Assembly (NCBI GenBank): GCA_020441605.1
Contig: JAGRLX010000190.1
Span: 1 to 12,211 of the forward strand
Origin: Alphaproteobacteria bacterium
GTDB lineage: Bacteria; Pseudomonadota; Alphaproteobacteria; Rhizobiales; Aestuariivirgaceae
Length of the DNA: 12,211 nucleotides
Direction of reading: 5' to 3'
Part shown: one piece after another, positions 1 to 5,248 of the stretch
How positions within the stretch are numbered: the first letter of the stretch is position 1
Layout: every line of letters starts with the position of its first letter
The notes under the pieces: generated by a model
What the model was told of the DNA's origin: nothing
What the model saw: only the letters and a program-made list of their open reading frames with translations
Database searches by the model: none
Program-made: the position numbers and the translations under genes

Positions 1-546
1 GAGCTGGTCGGCGAGCACGATGAGAACAAGCGAAGGCGGCAGGATTTGTGCCAGCGTACCGGAGGCTGCGATGACGCCGGTCGCCAATGGTCGATCATAG
101 CCATAGCGCAGCATGATCGGCAGGGAGATCAACCCCATCGCAATGACGGAGGCCGCCACGACGCCGGTTGTTGCCGCGAGCAAGGCGCCAACCAGGATAA
201 CGGCATAGGCCAGCCCGCCCCGGATTGGTCCGAACAACTGGCCGATCGTATCCAGCAGGTCCTCTGCCATGCCGGATTTCTCCAGAATGATTCCCATGAA
301 GGTGAAAAAGGGAATGGCCAGGAGCGTATCGTTTCGCATGACGTCGAGCACCCGTCCCGGCAATGTTTGCAGGAGGGGCCACGACAGCGATATCTCATTG
401 GAGAATGGAGAGAGTTCCACCGCAATCACGAAGAACGCCAGCCCATTGGCCGCGAGCGAGAAGGCCACCGGATAGCCAAACAGCAGGAACACGATCAGCG
501 ACAGGAACATGATCGGCGCGAGATTGTGCGCGATGAGCTCGATCAT
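1..546 (-). CDS. dctM: TRAP transporter large permease DctM, partial (C-terminus beyond left edge)
   Basis: This is the large, ion-coupled membrane subunit of a tripartite ATP-independent periplasmic (TRAP) transporter, which imports organic or sugar acids using the sodium or proton gradient. Only the first 182 residues lie in the window; full DctM proteins are about 425-450 residues. The ATG (544-546) opens a protein starting MIELIAHNLAPIMFLSLIVF. After it comes a strongly hydrophobic run with the family signatures GYPVAFSLA, then R-N-D-T-L-L-A-I-P-F-F-T-F-M-G, then GAL(L)AATTGVVAASVIAMG. The start overlaps the dctQ stop in an ATGA arrangement, which fits translational coupling and equal expression of the two membrane subunits. 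The solute-binding protein DctP is not seen; if linked it would lie to the left of the window. The substrate cannot be read from this subunit. Family assignment is firm. Confidence 0.93.
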   Translation of the reverse strand, partial: MIELIAHNLAPIMFLSLIVFLLFGYPVAFSLAANGLAFFVIAVELSPFSNEISLSWPLLQTLPGRVLDVMRNDTLLAIPFFTFMGIILEKSGMAEDLLDTIGQLFGPIRGGLAYAVILVGALLAATTGVVAASVIAMGLISLPIMLRYGYDRPLATGVIAASGTLAQILPPSLVLIVLADQL

Positions 547-1139
547 TGATTATGACCGCCGGTGATCGAAGTGTCAGACGGTACATGCCCATGAACCGGC
601 TGTGTTTCCGGATCGGCTATCACGCCCGAGATGACTGCGAGTCGCTTGGTCATCTCTGACAGCGCCTGGATGAACAGCAAGACAAAACCTGCAAATATTA
701 GAAATTTTGCTGGCCACACCAGCAGTCCGCCCGCATTGGATGACATCTCCTGTTCAACATAGCTGGCCCAGAAGAACGGCACCGTCAGCCATATCATGAT
801 CAGGGTAATCGGCAGCAGCATGACCATGTGCCCGACGAGGTCGATCACGTCGCGGCTGCGCTTGGACAAGCGGCCAGAAATGGCATCGATTCTCACATGG
901 GCATTCATTTGCAGAGTGTAAGCAGCGGCGAGCATGAAGACAGCCCCGAACAATTGCCATTGCAGTTCGAGCCAGGCATTGGAGCTGATGTCGAAAGTCT
1001 TGCGGATGATGGCATTGATCGCACTGACCAGGACTGCTGCGAGGATGAGCCATCGGACATTATAGCCGATGAAACGCGTTGCCGCGTCGACAATCCGGCT
1101 GAAGGCGAGCAAGACAGCCACGAATATCTCTCCAACCAT
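543..1139 (-). CDS. dctQ: TRAP transporter small permease DctQ
   Basis: This is the small membrane subunit of the TRAP transporter, 198 residues, at the long end of the DctQ family. Four hydrophobic segments are visible, at about residues 27-45, 61-80, 101-123 and 143-162. The family motif is present between helices 1 and 2: SSNAWLELQWQLFG (about 52-65), followed by YTLQMNAHVRID (74-85). DctQ packs against DctM and is thought to help dock the periplasmic binding protein. The C-terminal tail after residue 165 is hydrophilic and probably cytoplasmic. The only start supported in this frame is the ATG at 1137-1139; an in-frame stop lies at 1176-1178 and no other ATG or GTG lies between. No strong Shine-Dalgarno sequence is seen. 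It is first in the dctQM pair and divergent from the MmcB-family gene across about 51 bases, so that short gap must hold the promoters of both. Confidence 0.92.
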   Translation of the reverse strand: MVGEIFVAVLLAFSRIVDAATRFIGYNVRWLILAAVLVSAINAIIRKTFDISSNAWLELQWQLFGAVFMLAAAYTLQMNAHVRIDAISGRLSKRSRDVIDLVGHMVMLLPITLIMIWLTVPFFWASYVEQEMSSNAGGLLVWPAKFLIFAGFVLLFIQALSEMTKRLAVISGVIADPETQPVHGHVPSDTSITGGHNQ

Positions 1140-1190
1140 GCGACCGTTGACCGGCCCGTCATTAGGCGCGAGAGATTAGCGGGAAAGCCT

Positions 1191-1670
1191 GTGAGTCAAC
1201 AAGAGGTGACGGGATTGGTCGAACTGCGTCAGGATGGGCGTCAATCTGAGACTGCCGCGATAATCCAGAGGGGCGTATGCCGCCTGCTGCGCCAGGCAGG
1301 ATTCGCAACCCTTCCGGAATTTACTTTGGCATCGGGGCGGCGCGCCGACATCATCGCGCTCAATCCCGCAGGAACGATTTGGATCGTCGAGATCAAGTCA
1401 TCGTTGGAAGACTTCCGGACCGATGCCAAATGGCCGGAATATTGGGAATTCTGCGATGAGCTCTATTTCGCCATTCCTCCTTCCGTGATGCCGGAGATCA
1501 TGCCGTCGGAAGCCGGACTGATCATTGCCGACAATTGGGGCGCCGACATTATCCGCAGTCCCGCCGCCGCAACCATGCACGCATCGCGGCGCAAGGCCGT
1601 GACGCTTGCCTTTGCCCGCGCCGCTGCCTTGCGCCTGCACGGGCTCTATGATCCGATGCCCAACAGCTAG
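1191..1670 (+). CDS. mmcB: MmcB-family DNA repair protein (PD-(D/E)XK-like fold)
   Basis: A 159-residue protein of the alphaproteobacterial MmcB family, named for a Caulobacter gene whose loss sensitises cells to mitomycin C. The core looks like a PD-(D/E)XK nuclease fold: E43, then R-A-D53 in the GRRADIIALN strand, then VEIKSSLEDF with E67 and K69, followed by WPEYWEFCDELYFAIP (81-96). The C-terminal ASRRKAVTLAFARAAALRLHG helix (131-151) is typical of the family. I chose the GTG at 1191 because it follows a GGAAAG-like ribosome site and gives the usual family length. A GTG at 1206 is the alternative. A much longer reading frame from 828 runs antisense through dctQ and is not credible. No GTTC-N7-GTTC LexA box is visible just upstream, unlike what SOS control of mmcB in Caulobacter would suggest. 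The biochemical activity of the family is not well established. Confidence 0.87.
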   Translation: MSQQEVTGLVELRQDGRQSETAAIIQRGVCRLLRQAGFATLPEFTLASGRRADIIALNPAGTIWIVEIKSSLEDFRTDAKWPEYWEFCDELYFAIPPSVMPEIMPSEAGLIIADNWGADIIRSPAAATMHASRRKAVTLAFARAAALRLHGLYDPMPNS

Positions 1671-1675
1671 AGCAG

Positions 1676-1707
1676 CGGGCGATCAGTTTATCGAAACTGA
1701 TCGCCCG
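1676..1707. terminator. Perfect 14-bp inverted repeat between convergent genes
   Basis: The arms CGGGCGATCAGTTT (1676-1689) and AAACTGATCGCCCG (1694-1707) are exact reverse complements around the 4-base loop ATCG. The hairpin sits 5 bases after the mmcB stop and 5 bases before the 3' end of the dioxygenase gene, where a bidirectional terminator is expected. Neither strand has a clear U-tract after the stem, so it is not a textbook intrinsic terminator. It could instead stabilise 3' ends, or be one copy of a short palindromic repeat family, which are common in Rhizobiales. Confidence 0.7.
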
Positions 1708-1712
1708 TTATG

Positions 1713-2390
1713 TTAACCAGCCGTTACCATGCTGGTGTCGGCGTAGACATTTTCGCCCAGCGGGTCGAAACCCTCGTCATTCATTTTGAGATAGAGCACC
1801 GCGGTGCCGCGTGGCCGTACGCGCTCGTGATAGATCGATGAGCCGAGGAACACGATCATGTCGCCGAGTTGTTCGTTGAGTGTTAGCGCATCGGGTGACT
1901 GGTAGATTTCTGCCAGGCCGGGATGATCCTGAGGCGTCATGAAGACTGCCCGTTCGGCTTCGTTGGGGGTGCGATCCAATGTCGGGAATACGCAGACGCT
2001 GGTACCGGGCCCCAGTTCGATCGGCAGGCCAATCGAGTATTTCGAAGCGCCGCGGTCCTTGTGCGGGGCGGGATAATCGATTGCATCCTTTTCGTACTGC
2101 TTCAGGTGGCGTTCCGAAATGACGATCTTGTCTTCAGTCATGCCGGTGAGCCGCGCGATACCTTTGCGGAAGGCAAGAGCGGCGTCCCGAGATGGGAAAT
2201 CATAGAGGAATTGCTGCTTCTTGCCGCCGATGCGCCATGTGCCGTATTCGGCAATCTCGCCCTGGCGGGTTTTTGCCAGGAAGTCCTTGAGTTCGGCGAT
2301 GAAGGACGGCGTGAGGATATCCTTCAGAAGGATGAAGCCATTGCGTTCCAATTCGGTACGATGGGCAGCAAGGTCGCGGGTAAAGATCAT
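1713..2390 (-). CDS. 2-oxoglutarate/Fe(II)-dependent dioxygenase, phytanoyl-CoA dioxygenase-like
   Basis: A 225-residue soluble protein with the metal- and cosubstrate-binding pattern of Fe(II)/2-oxoglutarate oxygenases. It has an HxD pair (H110-K-D112 in PAPHKDRGASKYS), the distal histidine H188 (SSIYHERV), and a basic residue shortly after it (R192 or R194) that would hold the 2-oxoglutarate carboxylate. The N-terminal start, ELERNGFILLKDILTPSFIAELKDFL, is typical of PhyH-type proteins, in which a short helix leads into the double-stranded beta-helix. The substrate is unknown; related enzymes hydroxylate small molecules, lipids or amino-acid derivatives. The ATG at 2388-2390 is preceded by ACAGGTG, an acceptable ribosome site. 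The gene follows regA in the same direction after 112 bases, so it could be read from regA or from its own promoter. That gap holds a CtrA-type box. No signal peptide is seen. Confidence 0.8.
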   Translation of the reverse strand: MIFTRDLAAHRTELERNGFILLKDILTPSFIAELKDFLAKTRQGEIAEYGTWRIGGKKQQFLYDFPSRDAALAFRKGIARLTGMTEDKIVISERHLKQYEKDAIDYPAPHKDRGASKYSIGLPIELGPGTSVCVFPTLDRTPNEAERAVFMTPQDHPGLAEIYQSPDALTLNEQLGDMIVFLGSSIYHERVRPRGTAVLYLKMNDEGFDPLGENVYADTSMVTAG

Positions 2391-2457
2391 AATGCACCTG
2401 TCTCATCTAGGGTTGGGGACCTGAGAGAACAGGCAAGACGAGTGCCATCGGTCGCCG

Positions 2458-2479
2458 CCGGACCCTGAGCACTGTCCGG
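2458..2479. repeat. Short inverted repeat upstream of the dioxygenase gene
   Basis: CCGGAC (2458-2463) and GTCCGG (2474-2479) are exact reverse complements around a 10-base loop. The repeat lies in the 112-base gap between regA and the dioxygenase gene, about 68-90 bases before the dioxygenase ATG. It could be a weak attenuating hairpin after regA or a protein-binding dyad. Six-base arms in GC-rich DNA can occur by chance, so this is tentative. Confidence 0.3.
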
Positions 2480-2483
2480 AGCG

Positions 2484-2498
2484 TTAAGAAACTCTTAA
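2484..2498. promoter_or_regulatory. Candidate CtrA-binding box, TTAA-N7-TTAA
   Basis: The 15-mer TTAAGAAACTCTTAA matches the full alphaproteobacterial CtrA consensus TTAA-N7-TTAA, with half-sites at 2484-2487 and 2495-2498. It begins 4 bases past the regA stop codon and lies about 94-108 bases upstream of the dioxygenase ATG, a usual distance for a promoter element of that gene. The same bases also form TTAAGA-AAC-TCTTAA, a small 6-bp hairpin, so a 3'-end hairpin of regA is the rival reading. Without knowing the host's CtrA regulon this remains a sequence match only. Confidence 0.45.
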
Positions 2499-2502
2499 TG
2501 CG

Positions 2503-3048
2503 CTACTTGGGCGCCCGCTTCGCCAGGATGCGCTGCAGTGTGCGGCGGTGCATATTGAGGCGTCGTGCAGTCTCGGACACGTTGCGATTACAAAGCTCAT
2601 AGACTCGCTGGATGTGTTCCCAGCGGACCCGATCCGCCGACATCGGGTTATCGGGGAGCACGGCCCTGCTTTCGGTGTCGCCAACCAATGCACCATAGAC
2701 GGCATCAGCATCTGCCGGTTTGGCGAGATAGTCGATGGCACCCAGTTTCACTGCAGTTACGGCTGTGGCGATGTTGCCATAGCCAGTCAGCACAACGGCG
2801 CGGGCATCGGGTCGCGTCGCATGCAAGGCTTCGATGACATCCAACCCGTTGCCGTCGCCCAGCCGCAAGTCAACGACCGCAAATGCAGGAGGGGCGCGTC
2901 TGACCTGTACAACTCCATCAGCCACCGACTCCGCCACACGCACCTCGAAACCTCGCGCCTCCATGGCCCGGGCCAGACGGGTGAGAAATGGCTTGTCGTC
3001 ATCGACAAGCAGCAGGGTCTTGTCGGCCGGCATAGGAGTGTCGGTCAT
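2503..3048 (-). CDS. regA: Redox response regulator RegA (ActR/PrrA/RegR)
   Basis: This is the DNA-binding response regulator of the global redox system that controls respiration, carbon and nitrogen fixation and related redox functions in alphaproteobacteria. From the ATG at 3046-3048 it is 181 residues, close to the 184 of Rhodobacter RegA. The receiver domain (about 10-125) has the acidic pocket D16-D18, phospho-acceptor D60 in VVDLRLGDGNGLD, T88 in LTGYG and K110 in LAKPAD. A proline-containing linker (NPMSADRVRWEHIQ) leads to the almost invariant Fis-type helix-turn-helix NVSETARRLNMHRRTLQRIL (156-175). A longer form from a TTG at 3082-3084 is possible, but family members start near this ATG. 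It lies 88 bases downstream of regB on the same strand and is probably co-transcribed, though the gap leaves room for a promoter of its own. I am very sure of the identity. Confidence 0.96.
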   Translation of the reverse strand: MTDTPMPADKTLLLVDDDKPFLTRLARAMEARGFEVRVAESVADGVVQVRRAPPAFAVVDLRLGDGNGLDVIEALHATRPDARAVVLTGYGNIATAVTAVKLGAIDYLAKPADADAVYGALVGDTESRAVLPDNPMSADRVRWEHIQRVYELCNRNVSETARRLNMHRRTLQRILAKRAPK

Positions 3049-3136
3049 TCGCCAGTGATCCGCTGTTCTGTCGCCTTTATCCAAGCGGCTGTGTACCGCG
3101 AGTAGCCCGTCTATTCAACCTCTCAAGGCGATGGGA

Positions 3137-4480
3137 CTAGTTTCGCCCAAGGTCGACCGCTTGCCTCGGCCAGACCACATGTACAATCGCGCCATGACCA
3201 GGTGCAGGACGATTGGCCAACGAGACGGTAGCCCCCGAGCGCTCGAGCAGCGTCTTGGCAATGAAGAATCCCAGGCCCATACCTTCGTGGCCACCGTATT
3301 GTCCACCATCGGCGCCATACCCCGGCCGTGTTGTGACATAGGGGTCGCCCAGCCGGTCGATCACGTCCTGCCGGAACCCAGGACCATCGTCACGCACCGT
3401 GACCCAGACTTGGGTAGCCGACCATCGGGCATCGATCTCGACCCGGCTGTTTGCGAAGTCTGCTGCGTTCTCGATCAGGTTGCCGAGACCGTAGGTGATT
3501 GCAGGATTGCGTCTCAGCACCGGTTCGACTGATTCATTCTTGTCCTGTCCCTCCTCCGGATTGGTGACCGTGATGGCGACGTCTGAACCGCGCAGTGGCG
3601 CAATCAGATCTTCGATCATCACCAGCAGCTTGGTGCGCTGATAGATTTCATCTGCTTCCGAATCATGTGTCGCGAGGCGGGCCAGAATCTCGCGGCACCT
3701 GGCTGTCTGGCTGATGAGGAGGTCGATATCCTCGGCATGAGGCCCCTGTTGCGGGAGCTCCCGTTTCAGTTCCTTGGCAACCAGGGCGATCGTGGCAAGG
3801 GGGGTTCCCAATTCATGCGCCGCCGCCGCCGCCAGTCCATCTAACGCCGAAAGTCTCTGCTCGCGCGCCAGGACAAGTTCGGTGGCTGAGAGGGCGGCGG
3901 ACATCTGGCGGGCTTCTTCGGCGATCCGTCGGGCATAGATGGCGGAAAAAACCACGCCACAGATGATGGCGGCCCACATGCCGCCAATATAGGCTTCTGG
4001 CAGACGGAGCGTGGCACCCGGTGTCCACGGCAGGGGAAAATGGTGAAACGCCAGGAAGGTGGCGCAGGAGAAGGCCGCCGCACCGAGAGACAAGGTCCAC
4101 TGTGAGGAAAGCGACGTCGCTGAAATGGTCACTGGGACCAGAAAAAGAAAGGCGAAGGGGTTTTCCAGTCCGCCAGTGAAATAGAGCAGGACGGCCAGTT
4201 GCAGGATGTCGTAGGCCAGCAATACTCCAGCGTGGGCGGGCTGCAGCCGCGTGCTTTTCCGCCAGCGAATGGTGAGGAAAATGTTGAGCCAGGCGCTCAG
4301 GGCGATAACGCCCAGGCAAAGACCGAGCGGCAACGGAAATTGAAGGAGGAAATGTACGCTCAGAACCGCCGTCGTCTGACCGATCACTGCCAGCCATCTC
4401 AGGAGAACCAGCGTCCTGAGGCGCGGTGCGCCCAACTCCCTGTCCCGTCCGATGTGGGAACTCGACACGCCATCGGTCAT
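3137..4480 (-). CDS. regB: Redox sensor histidine kinase RegB (ActS/PrrB/RegS)
   Basis: A membrane sensor kinase of 447 residues that phosphorylates RegA when the respiratory chain is reduced. The N-terminal half carries about six transmembrane helices (roughly 24-180). It includes the RegB-specific quinone-binding motif GGLENPF (103-109), matching GGxxNPF. The dimerisation/phospho-transfer box holds H222 in AAHELGTPLATIAL. C262 in QTARCREIL corresponds to the redox-active cysteine of Rhodobacter RegB. The ATPase domain has an N box (NLIENAADFA, 334-343), G1 (DDGPGF, 364-369) and G2 (GMGLGFFIAKTLLERSG, 400-416). Both sensing inputs, quinone and thiol, therefore look intact. The ATG at 4478-4480 follows an AAGAG stretch. 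regB is divergent from the Sco gene, as in Rhodobacter, but regA follows regB here rather than sitting behind senC. Confidence 0.97.
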   Translation of the reverse strand: MTDGVSSSHIGRDRELGAPRLRTLVLLRWLAVIGQTTAVLSVHFLLQFPLPLGLCLGVIALSAWLNIFLTIRWRKSTRLQPAHAGVLLAYDILQLAVLLYFTGGLENPFAFLFLVPVTISATSLSSQWTLSLGAAAFSCATFLAFHHFPLPWTPGATLRLPEAYIGGMWAAIICGVVFSAIYARRIAEEARQMSAALSATELVLAREQRLSALDGLAAAAAHELGTPLATIALVAKELKRELPQQGPHAEDIDLLISQTARCREILARLATHDSEADEIYQRTKLLVMIEDLIAPLRGSDVAITVTNPEEGQDKNESVEPVLRRNPAITYGLGNLIENAADFANSRVEIDARWSATQVWVTVRDDGPGFRQDVIDRLGDPYVTTRPGYGADGGQYGGHEGMGLGFFIAKTLLERSGATVSLANRPAPGHGAIVHVVWPRQAVDLGRN

Positions 4481-4559
4481 TCAGAAACTCTTGCTCTTTC
4501 TTGTAATTGTGTCGTGATCGGATTGGGGTTATCGCAAGGAGGAACGGAAAGTCATCATC
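4481..4559. promoter_or_regulatory. Divergent regB / sco promoter region
   Basis: This 79-base gap must contain the start signals for both regB (leftward) and the Sco gene (rightward). It is less GC-rich than its surroundings on the regB side (runs such as TTGCTCTTTCTTGTAATTG). It contains a strong AAGGAGG Shine-Dalgarno at 4536-4542. I could not identify convincing -35/-10 pairs or an FNR-type TTGAT-N4-ATCAA site. Control by RegA itself, as in Rhodobacter, is possible but no clear RegA site is visible. Confidence 0.45.
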
Positions 4560-5174
4560 GTGCCCTCACGCGCCAAAGTCTATAGTGCGATTGTGATACT
4601 GGCGGTTGCTGCTGCGATCGGCGGTCTTGCTCTATATTACGGCAGCTCGCGCCAATTTGCCGTTTTGCCGGAGCCGCCGACCGTGGGAGGTCCGTTCAGC
4701 CTGACCGATCACAACGGGCGCGCCGTGACCGATGCGGACTTCCGCGGCAAATACATGCTGGTGTTCTTCGGCTACACCTATTGTCCTGATGTCTGCCCGA
4801 CCGAATTGCAGGTCATGACTTATGCGGTCGACAGCATGGGCAGCAAGGGTGAACGGATCAATCCGATCTTCATCAGCATCGACCCGGAGCGCGATACGCC
4901 GGAAATACTGCGAGCCTACGTCGAGAATTTCAGCCCAAGGCTTGTTGGCTTGACCGGGTCGCCCGAGCAGATTGCCGCCGTGGCCAAAGCCTATCGAGCC
5001 TACTACAAGAAGTCTGGAAACACCGACACGTCCGACTATCTGATGGATCATTCCAGCATCATCTACCTGATGGGGCCCGATGGTCTGTTCCTGAAGCATT
5101 TCACCTATACGACAGATGCAAAGGCACTTGCCAAGAGCCTTGCGTCAATTGTCATGGACCCTCCAAAAGACTGA
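4560..5174 (+). CDS. senC: Sco1/SenC family copper chaperone for cytochrome oxidase
   Basis: A membrane-anchored periplasmic thioredoxin-fold protein, 204 residues, that delivers copper to, or reduces cysteines of, the CuA site of cytochrome c oxidase. An N-terminal hydrophobic segment (about 8-27) serves as anchor. The soluble domain has GPFSLTDHNGRAVTDADFRGK (44-64), the metal/redox motif C75-P-D-V-C79 in GYTYCPDVCPTEL, the FISIDPERDTPE block (104-115), and the third copper ligand H164 in LMDHSSIIYL. All three copper ligands are present. The first usable start is GTG at 4560-4562. It lies 17 bases after a strong AAGGAGG but only 8 bases after a weaker GGAAAG, and no ATG is available in frame nearby. 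Its position divergent from regB is the classic senC/regB arrangement. It may also affect RegB signalling through oxidase activity, as reported in Rhodobacter. Confidence 0.94.
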   Translation: MPSRAKVYSAIVILAVAAAIGGLALYYGSSRQFAVLPEPPTVGGPFSLTDHNGRAVTDADFRGKYMLVFFGYTYCPDVCPTELQVMTYAVDSMGSKGERINPIFISIDPERDTPEILRAYVENFSPRLVGLTGSPEQIAAVAKAYRAYYKKSGNTDTSDYLMDHSSIIYLMGPDGLFLKHFTYTTDAKALAKSLASIVMDPPKD

Positions 5175-5191
5175 GGAAATCATAGGTTGCC

Positions 5192-5223
5192 GCCCGTCAA
5201 GGGAGTTGATACCCTTCGCGGGC
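5192..5223 (+). terminator. Imperfect hairpin between sco and phaZ, likely terminator
   Basis: GCCCG (5192-5196) and AAGGG (5199-5203) pair with CCCTT (5212-5216) and CGGGC (5219-5223) around an 8-base loop. The two bases between the stem blocks give one G-U pair and one C-C mismatch, so the stem is 12 base pairs long with a single mismatch. It lies 17 bases after the sco stop and 25 bases before the phaZ ATG. No clear U-run follows; the sequence after the stem is ACTATTGGGG. It may terminate sco transcription or fold in the leader of a read-through phaZ message. Confidence 0.5.
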
Positions 5224-5248
5224 ACTATTGGGGCAGAGGACTTGGTCG

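Noticed and set aside
46..549. Plus-strand open frame of 167 codons
   Set aside because: It lies opposite dctM and is rich in Q, R, H and E with no domain pattern. The minus-strand translation is a clear TRAP permease.
828..1670. Long plus-strand reading frame of 280 codons extending the MmcB-family gene upstream
   Set aside because: The first 120 codons run antisense through dctQ, are hydrophilic and unlike any family member. The conserved protein begins at the GTG near 1191.
1713..1727. TTAA-N7-TTAC, a near match to a CtrA box
   Set aside because: One half-site is degenerate and it lies at the 3' end of the dioxygenase gene between convergent genes, where a promoter role is unlikely.
3049..3084. 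TTG start giving RegA 12 extra residues
   Set aside because: RegA family members begin near the ATG at 3048; the extension has no family resemblance.
4481..4559. Possible FNR/FixK or RegA site in the regB-sco gap
   Set aside because: No TTGAT-N4-ATCAA or convincing RegA consensus can be read, and partial matches were not above chance.
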